A stretch of 64,000 nucleotides of DNA from Tillus elongatus (taxonomy: Eukaryota; Arthropoda; Insecta; Coleoptera; Cleridae), in contig OZ023262.1 in assembly GCA_964006375.1 (NCBI GenBank), positions 90,651,654 through 90,715,653 on the forward strand. Reading direction: 5' to 3'. Made by a program: the position numbers and the translations under genes. The notes beneath the pieces are model-generated. The model had not been told where the DNA came from. It saw nothing but the letters and a program-made list of their open reading frames with translations, and did not search any database. Shown one piece after another: positions 1-15,955 of the stretch. Each line of letters starts with the position of its first letter. Within the stretch, counting starts at the first letter, position 1.

Positions 1-945
1 GGCCATAATCGCGTAAATATGCTAACGTTAAAGAAACAAAGCACATACAAACATACACAACTGTAGGTAGTGGTGACGAAGGTGATTACAGTAATTGAAA
101 AAATACATAAATCATAAACTTGGTCTATGTTTTTATAATGACACTTTAATTATTGGGACCAAATTATTCAATGTGACAAAGCAATTATGTTTCGTATAAT
201 CAAGAGTACGCCTCCTTACATCATTTGTACAAATAATACTTAATTTCGTTTTCCTGCACACAATGTACAAACTAGATTATTAATAACTATTTAGAAAATA
301 GCTTACCTGACATCCAGGTTATAATTTATAAAGGGAAAATTAGCCTGTTCGGTTTATAATAACGACAATGTACTTTCCGTGACAAACGAGCCCCGTTAAT
401 ATTTCCTTTGCGTGTGTCAGACGGTTGCGTCCGATAATGGTCTATTGTCTCGCTCTGCCACTCTCTAATTCGGTTATCACCGCCTTGCTCCATTGTATTA
501 GCTCGCATAATTAGACCTTTCTGTTGTTAATTGTCACTACCTATGTTTCTGTCATTGTTTCATGAGAATTTATCAATGTCCATCTGTGTGGTTGGTCTGA
601 AAGAAAACATTACGGCGTATAAATGTGCTTTTGTATATATAGACCATTGAGCAGTTAAAAATAGTCACCTAGCTTACCACAGACCAGTCAGACTACAAAT
701 GCTTCACTATTTACTGGTCATATTCATTTATCTGCTTTGGTGAGGTATCTAATTGGTCCAGAAATGCACTGAGCCTTGCAAATTATCGAAAATTACTTTT
801 AATAATAATAAAAATAATAATCATAATCTTTATTATCCTACGGGATAAACCCAATTACAAGATAGAAAGACACTACATATAAGACAAAACACATTAAAAT
901 TGCAAATCTTAAATACAACTTAGTAAACTAATTGAATATAAAGGT
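1..945. other. Intergenic, no gene recognised
   Basis: AT-rich sequence with only short, unconvincing reading frames. Around 795-900 an AAT-rich run followed by a stretch reading TTTATTATCCTACGGGATAA resembles the 3' tail of an antisense non-LTR element, but nothing coding supports it. Confidence 0.5.
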
Positions 946-1256
946 CTGGTCGCAGCAAGTGTGTTATGGTAGTGAATTTTCATAAAAACGGTTTTAATAA
1001 CAAATCTGTCTTTTTTTAAAGGAAGCAGGCATGAAATTTGGTTACCAATATAACCTATATAGTAAAAACAATGTACCATATTTCATCAAAATGCCTTCCT
1101 TGTTTAAAAATGTACAAAAATGTTTCAAAAATAAACTTAGAATGTTCCCGAAAAAACTGGTTCCTGGCCAACGAACGTTAGGTTAATAGCAAATTGTGCT
1201 ATTGAAATTTGAAACTTTAAAAAAAAATCGCTACCATAACGCACTTGCTGCGTCCA
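946..1256. mobile_element. MITE with GGACGCAGCAAGTGCG-type ends, copy 1
   Basis: A 311-bp non-coding unit begins CTGGTCGCAGCAAGTG and ends with the inverted counterpart CATAACGCACTTGCTGCGTC. The interior shares distinctive text (for example GGTTACCAATATAACCTATA and GGTTAATAGCAAATT) with the copies at 5147-5442, 20879-21546 and 40292-40581. It encodes nothing, so it is best read as a miniature inverted-repeat element mobilised by another element's transposase. No clear target duplication was identified. Confidence 0.75.
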
Positions 1257-1860
1257 TTTAAAATTGAAATCGATTGCAGAAAAGAACAAGCACTTGTGAA
1301 GCCACGGGAAAAGTCTACGGTTGTATTGAGTATGGAAACGGTTTCACTAAAATAGGGCAATAACAAACAGACAGATGTACTATTCAAATTTAATTAAGTC
1401 TTAAAAGTTTTCATCTCGTCCTAATTGAATTTGTCATACAAAAACTCGCTAAATAATTCATCGGAATTACACAATCTGATCAGATAACAGTAAAATGAAA
1501 TAAAACTTAAAAAAAGTTAAGTCACTAACTGAGATTAGAACGCGTGTTATAGGAGTCCATTATAAAATCAACACTGCTGCCTTTACCTCTCGGCCATTTT
1601 CGACATGACAGATGTATTTACTAACAGGTATATACTCTAGTATATTACTTTTCTATAGTCTTGATTATTTACACCATACAATTCTTGTATAAAATTGAAT
1701 TTTTTTTCTCATAGTTTAACCAAATGAAGCAAAATGACGGCTGCGACACAGATCTAGGAGCTTGTTAGTCATTTCTAGCCGTATCTTTAACTCACAAAGC
1801 GCTAATGCGTACTATTATACTAATGCGCTAATGTACGACTACTAGAATTATCAATTTTGA
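1257..1860. other. Intergenic, no gene recognised
   Basis: No motif, repeat or coding potential was recognised in this AT-rich stretch. Confidence 0.5.
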
Positions 1861-2140
1861 CGTTTCAATTTCTTTTTAATCAAAGGCATATAATTTCTTT
1901 GCCTTTTAACCTAGAGATCTAATTTTGGCACAAAGGATGCTCTTCATGACAAAAACCAGCACACCAAATTTGGTTACCATCGCTTTTTAATTTTCGGAGA
2001 TATGAATTTTTTTCGAAGGGAAAAATTATTCGATTTTCCTGGCTAACGAACTTATTCAAGCCATTTACAAAAGGAAGGTACCTACTCACCAAATTTGATC
2101 AAAATCGACCCATTATTTTTTGAGTTATCGGTGTGATAAG
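1861..2140 (-). repeat. TA-carrier repeat, block A fragment (antisense)
   Basis: Read on the minus strand, this matches block A of the dispersed family seen at 19995, 48257, 60280 and 62958: it contains the antisense of GATAACTCAAAAAATAATGG and, further in, GCCAGGAAAATCG and ACCAAATTTGG. It has no (TA)n array here; at about 2147 it abuts a mariner transposase remnant. Confidence 0.7.
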
Positions 2141-2146
2141 TACGTG

Positions 2147-2775
2147 CTAGAGTTGCTACACATGTTCCATGAACCTGGATTAGTAGCTAATGAGAAACAA
2201 AATCCTGAACGTGAATTTCCTATTGTGAATGAAGCCACAAGTCTGTAAGTGATAGGTCAAAATAGTGCAGATCCAACATTAAGTACACGAAAATTAGTTG
2301 AAATTACTAATCCACGGATAACGACAATTCAACAGATTCTAAGAAAATTTAAGTTTCATCAATATAAAGTCCAGCTAGTTCAGGAATTAAATGAACATGA
2401 TTATGACCGCCGCTTGGAATTTTGTGAAAATCTTAATCAAAAAATAATTAACAACAGGCACTTTCTTTTCAACCCTGTTTTACCGACGAAAGTTCTTTCT
2501 TTCTGAATGACACTGTAAATCGTCACAATTGCCGGTTCTGGTCAGATGAAAACCCTCGTGTTTTTCATGAAGTCCACACTTAAACCCCACAAAAATCAAT
2601 GTTTGGGCGGGTATTTTTGGTGGTCCCATCGTTTGACCAATTTTCATAGCCGACACTTTGACAGGAGAACGATATTTGGAAAATATTGCAAGACTTGGTT
2701 TACCCAATGCTAATTGACATTGTTGAGAACAATGAGAGATACTCGGCCAGCTCGTTTTCAACGGGCCACCCTGTA
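2147..2775 (+). pseudogene. Decayed mariner-like transposase
   Basis: Conceptual translation over three frames gives pieces of a mariner-family transposase: KQNPEREFP, then a helix-turn-helix segment ending in LVQELNEHDYDRRLEFCEN, then a first catalytic motif region (FTDESSF with a shift) and a degraded WSDENPRVFHEVHT block. Stop codons and frameshifts break it repeatedly, and the second and third catalytic aspartates are absent. It ends in GGGCCACCCTGTATAC, which looks like a mariner terminus next to a TA. It is the same family as the elements at 41607 and 44450, which share KQDTKREFPVRNE and the DRRLEFCE motif. It is a dead fragment. Confidence 0.85.
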
Positions 2776-2939
2776 TACACTTAGCTCCAAAACGGTCCCA
2801 TTTTTAAGATACAGGGTGTGAAAGGAAATTTGTTAGAATTGTGGTTTTCCCTGTCTTCTAAAATTGTATTTTTCTATTTGTATAAAACTTGGTACAGTTA
2901 AAACATTTACCTAAATACAGTTTTTAATAAAAAAACTCT
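2776..2939. other. Short intergenic stretch
   Basis: A second CAGGGTGTGAAAGG near 2813 may be the end of another mariner-type element, but no partner was found. Confidence 0.35.
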
Positions 2940-3480
<541 letters not shown>

Positions 3481-5029
3481 CTGGGATATGGGTTCAACGA
3501 TCTCTAGTTCGCGCTCATTTAAAAAAAAATTCGACAACTAAAAAATCGTTACATCTTTAGAGGCGAAAGTTTATTTACAAAAATTCGCTAAAAATTAGTA
3601 AACCCTAATTGTTGAATATAGCGCCTCTAATTTGAAGTTATTCAAATTTTTAAAGCTGGGAGCTGTTACAAGAAAGCGAGTTTTAATTTTTTAACGCTGG
3701 GAAGCGGATACAAGAAACCAATTTTTTGTTGTACGAAGATGCGCTGACCGACCTTATGATAGATATATCATACCCTACGGTGAATGACGTAAATAAAACT
3801 AAATAAGTTTGTTTTTGTGTTGACAAATATCTTGTAAACTCTACAATTAAAAAATCTAGTTTCAACGTTTAACAAATAGAATAACGACTATCGTCATTGA
3901 TGAATTCATTTAAATAAATAAGAAAGACCATTTAATTTGTTCATCATATCTGATGACAAGCCATAACCGTAGAAAATTAAAGAATAATAACACATGATTA
4001 GATTCCAAGAGAAAAGATCTTTTGGACAATACTTAATGAATCATGTATGACGAGCACATCTGAAAGAAGTAATGAGCTTGTTTTTGCTGCTTCCTACCCA
4101 ACACATTCGAGTAATCGAATCTCTTACCTGCCATCAAAGAAGCCGCTTCTATAGTCTACAGACCAACTTGATTGTGATTTGATACGTATCAGATGCAGTA
4201 GCAGCTTTTTATATTGACTCGACGCGAGTTCGAAGCTGAATTAATTCTGGTTTAAAATATCATATATCACAATCATGAGAAATTTGATGCCACTTAAAAC
4301 ACAAACTTTATTCCTGAATAGAAACCAATAATAAAAAAAACATTAAATTGAGTTTGGAATAGCATGTAATAAGGTGAGATTTACCTTTGGACATGAGAAA
4401 AGGGTTGATTAAGGCAAATCAACCTGTGACGTTGGTTCTCATTATAACAATAACTAGGTTATGTTGATTTTTCTTTGTTCCATTTTACAGCAGCGTTTGT
4501 TTCAATGAAAAAGCCTGGACGCAGCAGCAACTGCGTTATAATAGCCAATTTTCTTAGAAATGTTGTATAGATTTTACGAAAGTTGTATACAGGCTGTCTA
4601 CTATAGAGGGTTGCATCACGGCTTCCCGGGAATTGCAGACAATTTCAAAAACCACTAAGAGAAATCAATTTTGCTTACGAGGGGGACACTTTATGAACCA
4701 TAACAGAATTTGTCGCAGTTCCCCTTGCGGGGGTGACGTTTACCCTAATTTCAATAGAAAGGGTGGGCCAAGTGGCACGTTTTTGGAAAGCTCTTTTGAC
4801 TTCTACACAAAGCTGCAATTTCAGAATCTCATGATTAGCTTTTTACATATTTGCTTTCACAACTTCAAAATAATAAATCTAAAATAGTAGCATTTATTTC
4901 ATGTGTAAGCCATCAAGAATTTTCAAAATATTATAAAATTCTGTAGGAAGAAACATTATAAAATTTTTAAAGTAATTTTCCTGGTGGGTACTTTTTGACC
5001 TTTCTGCGCCAAGAAAACTTTATATTTGT
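3481..5029. other. Mostly unique AT-rich sequence with small repeat fragments
   Basis: An antisense block B fragment (GGGATATGGGTTC) lies at about 3480-3530. A degenerate MITE end (CCTGGACGCAGCAGCAACTG) lies at about 4513-4545. No coding region is supported in the rest. Confidence 0.5.
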
Positions 5030-6225
5030 CTATATTAGTGATTTGAAAAAAATTGGCCACCTAGAACCCTATATCCAAGGTCCGTTTAATTTTTTATATG
5101 TTTATATTAATACGTATGTATGTATGCGAGACAAAACTGAAAAAATCTGGACGCAGCAAGTGCGTTATGGTAGTGAATTAGCTTAAAAATGTTTTTAATA
5201 ACAAATATGTGTGTTTTTTAAGAAAGGAGGCATCAAATTTGGTTACCAGTATAACCTATATGGTAAAAGCAATGTCCCATGTTTCAACAAAATAACTTTA
5301 TTGTTTGAAAACGTACAAAAATTTCCGTGTTCCCGAAAAAAAACCTTTTCTTGGTCAACCTTATAGGTTAATAGCAAATTGAGCTTTTCAAATATGAAGC
5401 ATTTAATCAAAATTCGCCACCATAACGCACTTTCTGCGTCCACAATTTCTTTTCTTACAAACATGCATTATATTTCGAAGGAAAATTCAAAAATGCTATA
5501 ACATAAGGCGTGTTCGACAAAAAAAAATAAAAGAAAATTTGTATCACCAACGACTTATGGGCCACACTGTGGTTGTAGAAATATTTTTTAAGAGACGCAT
5601 TAATTAATGGATACAATTTTTTCATATATTGTATAATAACGGATATATTCAGCTTTATTGATTTTTTTAATTGGACACAAACTATATACCATTAAACGAT
5701 AAACTCTATAGCTTAGACTACTGCCAAGCATCAGAGAAAGGGTCTATTTGAAATGAATTTTTTGGAAACATTTCAAAAAAGGGACAATGACGGTTGAAAC
5801 TAAGACTTCAGAGTTTGTAAAACATTCTTCTTGAGACATTTTCTTCCCATAGCCCGCATTAGATTCAAGTTATTTGCCTAAATGTTGCCAATTTTGACGT
5901 CTTAATCGCGACTTTGACGTTTTGAGGAAAACCCCAATTTATTTTTCTTTAAATGCCTATAACTTTTTCGTCTTTTGACCTACAGAGCTAAGTTTTGGTA
6001 CATAATTTGCCTATAGTGACATAAACTTGTGTACCAGATATGGTTGCCCTTACTTTGTTATTTACGGAGATATAAATGTTTTTCGAACGAAAACACAAAA
6101 TTTTCCGGGAAGACCTAGACCGATTTTCCTGGCTAACTGATCCAAGCCACTTGCAAAAGGAAGGTATTCACCAAATTATACAAAATCGGCCCTTTATTTT
6201 TTGAGTTATCGGTGTGATAAATACA
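5030..6225 (-). repeat. Long antisense TA-carrier copy with embedded MITE
   Basis: Read on the minus strand, this resembles 60280-61320 over most of its length: block A at 6225-5950 (starts GTTATCGGTGTG on plus), a central part around 5690-5890 (CCATTAAACGATAAACTC, AGCATCAGAGAAAGGG), then CGACTTATGGGCCAC at about 5555, and then the MITE at 5147-5442. Block B text (AGAACCCTATATCCAAGGTC) sits at 5065. There is no coding region. Confidence 0.7.
5147..5442. mobile_element. MITE, copy 2
   Basis: About 296 bp bounded by CTGGACGCAGCAAGTGCG and, inverted, CGCACTTTCTGCGTCCA. The interior is collinear with the copies at 946 and 40292. It is non-coding. Confidence 0.8.
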
Positions 6226-6710
6226 TCCAACTGATTTCAACGAATCTTGTCACATATCGACATTTTCTTAAGACCGCCGAAGAGTTCGAAAATAAGCTAT
6301 AACGGATATTTTTTCCAAAAAAAATTTATATATTTTTAAATACGCTATATTTTTTTAAGTATTAAAGTTGCTAGAATGAGACCTTACATGTAGCTAGAAA
6401 TTGTGTAAATAAACCTCTGTTGTGAATTTTAAGTAACTTGGTTTTCAAAATTTTGAATTTTTTCGAAATTAATAGTAAAATGTAAAAGACATGTATTAAA
6501 ACGAGCTAAGTGATTAAAGTCCAATGCCTGACAAAGACAGATTAGTTCGCTGCCATGCGTAGATTGATACACATTACACCGCCAAAAAATACAAATAAAA
6601 ACATACTACCCGAACTAGCGATCGAGAAATCTCGTCCTGGCAACCGTTGTCAACAATTATGACGTAGAATGCCAGATGACATGAAATTATAAAATAGCTT
6701 TAAAAAAACA
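6226..6710. other. Intergenic, no gene recognised
   Basis: AT-rich sequence with no recognised coding or repeat content. Confidence 0.5.
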
Positions 6711-7760
6711 ATAATAAACCGACTTCAAAATAGGCACTAAAAAGCGCAAAATAACTGGATTAGGGGTTAAATTCAAAAAAGAAGAATTAATTGAAATGAA
6801 ATGTTATTATATGTGCTACCTACTTATCTATTTGAAGTCGGTGCCAAGTCAATTAGGTGGTAGGTAGATATTCTAGGTCTTTCTCCACGTACGCGATGGA
6901 ATGCGTAGTGTGGGTTTGTCTTTGATCCTTAACAATATTTATTTAGGTATTTAATTAGAATTGTAATCCCTTAATAATTAAGCTGTTAAATCCCTAAGTA
7001 TTATGGTATTTGGCGCTTGGAACCGACTTCAAACAGATGAGCAGATAGCGTATATTATAATATTTCATTTCAATTAACTTTTGCCTTTTGAATTAAACCT
7101 GCAATTCAGTTATTTTGTGCTTTTTAGTGTCTATTTTGAGGCCGGTTTATTTCAATTTTAAGTTTGTTTATTTTTCCGTTTTGATTGTGAATATCCGTAT
7201 GTACGTACAGTATTAGAAAACTGCTGCAATATAATCAAAGTACGTATTACAGTAGAACTTTGAGTTACATAGATTATAAGAGGATCTTCATCGATTTCCC
7301 CTAGATCCCATCATCAGATCCTGAGTTGGCGAAAATGGGACCACCTCAGAAGCAAACCCTTTCAAACAAAAACATATTTTTCACAATTGGTCATTAATTG
7401 ACGAATATATCGGTGAACATACATAAAAAATAGTTTTTTTTTTCATTTCCCTGACATACCATTATCAGATCCTGATTTGTTAAATATGGGGTATACCCTT
7501 TCAACCAGAAAAATATATTTTTTAATTAGTCCACAGTTGACGAAAATATGAAGAACATACATAAAAATATAATTTTTGATGGTTTCCCTCAATTTCCCTG
7601 AGATCCCATCATCAGATACTAACTTAGCGAATATGGGATCACGTCAGAAGTAAACCCTTTAAGCAAGAAAAGATTTTTTTTAATTGGTCCACAATTGACG
7701 AAAATATCGGTGAACATACAAAAAAATTCGTACAGGCCAACATAGAACCTCCTTCTTTCG
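6711..7760 (-). mobile_element. Foldback element A with tandem subterminal units
   Basis: At 6711-7151 two arms of about 140 bp are imperfect inverted repeats of each other: the left arm starts AAACCGACTTCAAAATAGG and the right arm ends with its complement near 7151 (TATTTTGAGGCCGGTTTATT). A central loop lies at about 6860-7010. To the right, 7152-7760 holds a spacer and about three divergent tandem units of roughly 150 bp, each containing GATCCCATCATCAGATCCTG or a variant. The same layout occurs in the opposite orientation at 13860-18845. It has no coding capacity, so it is a non-autonomous foldback element; the class of its helper is unknown. Confidence 0.7.
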
Positions 7761-8974
7761 ATTATAAATAGATACAACTATAAAAGTGGTTGTTTTTTAG
7801 GTGGGGTATTCAATACATTTTTAAAATACACTATATTTCTAGCTTGATGAACAGCCCAAGTTAAAGTTTCAGACTGAAAATGTGGCATGAGAAAGATCAA
7901 GGCTTAAGAAAGGCAATAAAGACATGTTGACGGAAGTATCGTTTTTATATGAAGTTTTTGTCGAACCATGATTTAGTCAGTTTCATATTATAAAAATATA
8001 AGGAGAAACGAAAGAATGCACTAAATATTCTAAACAAAATAGGCTCACGTCTCTATAAAAATAATTTTAAATCAGTGTATTAATTAAGTAAGTGAAGATT
8101 GGACCATGTGATGAACACTAATAAGTACACTTGGAGAACCGAAAACAATCACACAACATCTTTTTAAAGACCTGACGGTGGTTTCACTAACAAAGTTATC
8201 AGTTTGTTAATTCTCTAATTAGCTGTCTACTTAATTTACTTTTAGGACGTAATATAGTATTGCCTGGGGCAATTTGTCGTGTTTATAGTTCAAAAGTCAG
8301 CTTCCGTAGTCAACGAGCAGAGTATTCGCCTGACACCCGGGCGGCAAGCGTTCTATTCCAGCGCGATGCACATGTAACGTTTTGTTTTGTTTCAGTAGCT
8401 TTAATAATTGGTGAAAACAATAGTGTCCAGATTTCATACGTTTGGACTAAGATCTGACTTTTCTTTAAAAAAGCCCGTGGATAGCTTTGTCACCTTTGAG
8501 TTAAAATTTAAAATTTCAGCAGACATTTTTGATAAAAAAGAGAATATGTTTTAAAAACTTTGTTGTTCGAAAAACCTGTTCGATTAGGTTGACTCACACG
8601 AAATCATCCAGGAGACTAATTAGGAGAAATTCCTGCCGCGTTAATAATTTGGCATTTATTTTTCTAAATATGAATTAAGTTTTCTCCTGGAAAGCTTGTG
8701 CCACTTTAACGAAATTTGCAAAACAAGTTTTAAAGAGACGTAATGTACCTAGACATAAAAACTTTAATCTTTAGCTTCGTAGAAAATTGAGATTTTAGCC
8801 ATTTGTCTCAAAAGGAGCTACAAGATAAGATTAATTTTTTTTTTTTTGATAAAAGAGATATATCGATCATAGCACTTTCGAAACAATTCTTTACATGAGT
8901 GTTTATTAGGCACTTATAAACCAATCATCAAGGTCTGTTTAAATTTAAAGTATTCATTTCAGTGTGTATGTATG
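7761..8974. other. Intergenic, no gene recognised
   Basis: No supported coding region. A short frame at 8260-8457 in a slightly less AT-rich patch matches nothing I recognise. Confidence 0.5.
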
Positions 8975-9087
8975 TATCTGTTTCTATAACGTCGGTCTAT
9001 TTCCTCAACTGTGGCCAATAACCGACTCCAGGGAGCCTTGCCGAACCTCGGTCTTTCTGTAAGGAGGGTAGGGATGTCCAACATCGC

Positions 9088-9090
<3 letters not shown>
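8975..9090 (-). mobile_element. SINE 3' fragment (antisense)
   Basis: Matches the 3' half of the SINE at 39543-39889: CTATAACGTCGGTCTATTTC, CTCCAGGGAGC, GCCGAACCTCGG and CCAACATCGCAT are shared. The tRNA-like head is missing, because the sequence passes straight into a (TA)n array after CATCGCAT. Confidence 0.75.

Positions 9091-9174
<84 letters not shown>
9091..9174. repeat. (TA)n microsatellite
   Basis: About 84 bp of TA between a truncated SINE and carrier block A (GATAACTCAAAAAATAATGG at 9181). Confidence 0.95.
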
Positions 9175-9177
<3 letters not shown>

Positions 9178-9350
9178 ACGGATAACTCAAAAAATAATGG
9201 ACCGCTTTTGATAAAATGTGAGAACCATCTTTATTTTGTAATTGGCTTGGAGTCTTCGATGATTGAAAAGGTTTTACTGAAAATTAGTTATCCAAATCCA
9301 TTTGTGGCATCCAGATTTTTTGGTATTACTTTAACGAGTTAACAGCTGGA
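9175..9350 (+). repeat. TA-carrier block A fragment
   Basis: Starts CACACGGATAACTCAAAAAA directly after the (TA)n array and retains AATGGACCGCTTTTGATAAA. It decays within about 150 bp. Confidence 0.65.
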
Positions 9351-12479
<3,129 letters not shown>

Positions 12480-12729
12480 TTTTCTTTGATCAAAAGACTT
12501 AAAAATTGGCACAGAATCATGCCTGTCTATGTTCTTTTAATTTGTAAATTTTTTTTCAATCACTTAAAGAATTTGAGAGATACGTTTTAAACAAATATTT
12601 TAATTTTTTTTTAAAGAACAATTATTGGGCGTTAAGATCTTAAGAACGAACTTATCCAAGCCATTAACAAAATAAGGGTAATTCCAAAATATGGTCCAAA
12701 TCAGTGAAGTATTTTTTTAGTTATCGCTT

Positions 12730-12731
<2 letters not shown>

Positions 12732-12809
<78 letters not shown>
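12732..12809. repeat. (TA)n microsatellite, left half
   Basis: Left part of the carrier array. The right part resumes at 13185, after the LTR. Confidence 0.95.
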
Positions 12810-12812
<3 letters not shown>

Positions 12813-12902
12813 CACAGCGAACACTCTGGAATGACATTTCTAGAATAGACCAGAAGTGACAGGTGTAGAATAGTATAGAACGTCTAGAATCTCTATAGAC
12901 AG

Positions 12903-12911
12903 TATAAATAG
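12903..12911 (+). promoter_or_regulatory. TATA box of the putative LTR
   Basis: TATAAATAG, about 93 bp into the LTR, followed by GC-richer sequence and a GCAGT near 12938 that could serve as initiator. Confidence 0.5.
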
Positions 12912-13116
12912 ACGAGCGGTGCGCAGAGTAAGTTAGTGCAGTATTAAGTCGTTGTGGTGTATAAGTGATAATAGAGTATTAAGTGAGTCAGCAGTAAGTG
13001 TTGGTGTTTAAGAAGCGATCATAGAAGGCGAATAGTGGAATATAGTTCTATGGACATTTAATAATAGAGAAGAGAAATAGTTTAGTTGATACTGGAGTTG
13101 GAAAATAGTTGGTAAT

Positions 13117-13122
13117 AATAAA
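13117..13122 (+). promoter_or_regulatory. Polyadenylation signal of the putative LTR
   Basis: AATAAA, about 62 bp before the 3' edge of the LTR, as expected for the end of an R region. Confidence 0.45.
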
Positions 13123-13180
13123 TTAGTAGTTTTGGAAAGCTGTGTTTTGTTAATCAACAAATCCAGAACCCCGTAGAACG

Positions 13181-13283
<103 letters not shown>

Positions 13284-13664
13284 ATTTTAGGTGACCATGG
13301 AAATGGGTTCCAGGGGCCCTAATTCGCGCTCATTTGAAGAAATGTTCCGAAAGTCTTACCATCGATACCTCTCTAATAGTGAATTTTCTTAATGAAAATT
13401 CACTAAAAGGGACATAAAGAAGGCGGAATATAAGTTCCACTCAGGTACGACACTTGTTTAATTTGAAACATACAGATTCTGTTTAACCTCAAAATGTCTT
13501 TCAGCTTTATTCTAACTGCATTATTCCAGTTTGTGACTGTGATCTGCCTGTTTGCGCTTTATTACTATTAATCTATTTAATTTTGCCATTATTATTATTT
13601 TTCAATAAATAAGCTCATTTGTGATATACACGTTTAACTGATTTTATAATAAACTTTATAACCC

Positions 13665-13666
<2 letters not shown>

Positions 13667-13748
<82 letters not shown>
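13667..13748. repeat. (TA)n microsatellite followed by a CT-rich run
   Basis: About 82 bp of TA, then CTCTGCCTCTCTCTCTTTCT to about 13785. Confidence 0.95.
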
Positions 13749-13752
<4 letters not shown>

Positions 13753-14564
13753 CTGCCTCTCTCTCTTTCTCTCGCTATCTCTCTTGAGTGTCCGCCGAGA
13801 TACAAAGTCGAAAACAAAATCCCTTACTTAACATATATTTATTAATTGGTTTATTGAATATGTTTAAGATATATAAATATTTTCAATCGACTTCAGAGGA
13901 AGAGGTTCTGTGTTCGTCTGTATGTATATTTTTTTATGTATGTCCATCGATTTCAAAAAAAATTTTTTGTTTGAAAGGGTATACTCCTGAGGTGTTTCCA
14001 TTTTCACCAAGTCAGGATATGATGATGGGATATCAGAGAAATCGAGGGAAATCCTCCACACAAAATTTTTTATGCATGTACAACGATATTTTCGTCCATT
14101 GTGGACCAAATTTAAAAATATATTTTTTCGTTTGAAAGGGTATGCTCCTGAGGTGGTCCCATTTTTACCAAGTCAGGATCTGACAATGGGAAATCGAGGG
14201 AAATTCTCTTATAGCCTATGTAACTTAAAGTTCTACCGTAATATGGCACTTTGATCATATTATAGCAGTTTTCTAATACCGTAGCCCTACGTGCGTATAT
14301 TTATACTAAAAATGAAAAAATAAACAAACTTTAAGAAAAAATTAAACAGACTTCAAAATAGGCACTAAAAAGCGAAAACTAACTGGATTACAGGTTTAAT
14401 TCACAAGGCAAAAATTAATTTAAATGAAATAATTATGCAAATTGAATCATAACTTCCACATAGCTGTGATAATTTATTCGCTTAAGAAAGACATTCTCAT
14501 GAAATGAATTTAGGGCCCACGACTTGACCACAAAGGAAATATTTGTATTCCTGTACCCATAAAC

Positions 14565-15335
14565 TTTTCAAACCTTATATTACTAGAGTTTTATTGAAAA
14601 AAATTAAATTTTCACCAAATAACTCCTTATTTATCCCCTATCTCCTGAAGCGATCTTACCCAAAAACAATTCAAGGCGTTCCTTTGTCGGGTGCCAACTG
14701 GATACCAAATTTAAAGACGATATCTCAATTCGTTCGAAAGTTATTGCGTCTATTACCAGGCAGACGTACATGCCGACAGACCGACAGACCGAGATACCGA
14801 CCAACCGACAGACCGACAGCCAAAAAAATTTGTTCCAGAATTAAATTTTCTGCGTTTTTAGACTTTCTACGCCGTCCTAGCAAAAAAAATCGAAATTTTT
14901 GTCAACAATATTCCACCCCCACACATTCAACCCTTAATTTCGTTTGAGCACAGAATACCAGATGTTTGATAAAATTAAAAGTTTTCTAATAAACCCTAAA
15001 ATGTTATATTATCCGAATCTTGGTGAAAAAATATCAATTTTTACCAAATCAACCCCAATGAAGCGATTTTATCCAAAAACAAACCGAACCGTTAGTTTGT
15101 CGGGTGCTAACTGTATACCAAATTGGAAGACGATATCTTAATTTGTTTTAAAGTTATCGTGGCTACAGACACACAGACCGACACACCGACAGACCGACAG
15201 ACCGACAGACCCACAGACCGACAGACCGACAGACCGACAGACCGACAGACCGATAAACCGACAGACCGACAGACCGAAAGCTCGACAGACCGACAGCTCG
15301 ACAGACCGACAGACCGGCAGACCGACAGACAAAAA
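14565..15335 (+). repeat. Pair of direct repeats, each ending in CAGACCGA minisatellite
   Basis: Units at about 14565-14830 and 15003-15335 share CACCAAATAACTCC / TACCAAATCAACCCC, GAAGCGAT, TTTGTCGGGTGC, ACGATATCT and AAAGTTAT, and each runs into a CAGACCGA-type repeat. It is non-coding. The pair lies between the outer and inner left arms of the foldback element and may be a separate insertion or part of its cargo. Confidence 0.65.
15166..15333 (+). repeat. (CAGACCGA)n minisatellite
   Basis: About 168 bp of an 8-bp unit with scattered variants (CAGACCCA, CAGCTCGA). It gives Thr-Asp-Arg-Gln frames on plus and Val-Cys-Arg-Ser frames on minus, both artefacts. It is a direct tandem repeat without unique spacers, so not a CRISPR array. 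Confidence 0.9.
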
Positions 15336-15955
15336 AAATCGTTTTGTGACGTGACGATGTGGAAGTAATATTATTATATGCGCTACCTACTTTTATGTTT
15401 GAAGTCGGTCCCAAGCCAATTTGGTAGTAGGTGGATAGGCGGTGGCAAACCCGAAACACAACAACACTTAGCAATGTAAACAAGTTAATTAACAGCGGAT
15501 TATAATTCCAATGAAATACCTAAATATGTTGTTAATGTAAATATGTTGTTAATAATCAAAGACCAACCCACACTCACGCATTCTGTCGCGTGCGCGGAGA
15601 AACTTGAGATGTGGCTGGATTGGTCCTAGCCTATCCACTTGCTACCAAATTGGCTTGGCATTGAGTTCAAACAGAAAAGTAGGTAGCGCATATAATAATA
15701 TTTTATATTTTCGTAGGTGGTAGTTGAATTTTCCTTTACGTGATAGTAAAGGATTTCTTTCACGCCCGAGGAGGTACCGCCACATCAAGGGACCGGTGAA
15801 GTCCCAACGGACGTTTTCGATTCTGGTGTATGAGTCGGTTTCCCTTATAAGCAAAAATGATGATGGCTCCCCCTTGTACAAAATATTCCGGAGGTAAAAT
15901 ACTCCTCCATTCGGATCTCCGGGAGAGGGGTGTACAGAGGGCGCCAGCATCAAGA

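Noticed and set aside
15123..15483. Thr-Asp-Arg-Gln and Val-Cys-Arg-Ser repeat proteins; possible CRISPR-like array
   Set aside because: The region is an 8-bp minisatellite with no spacers, in a eukaryotic transposon-rich context.
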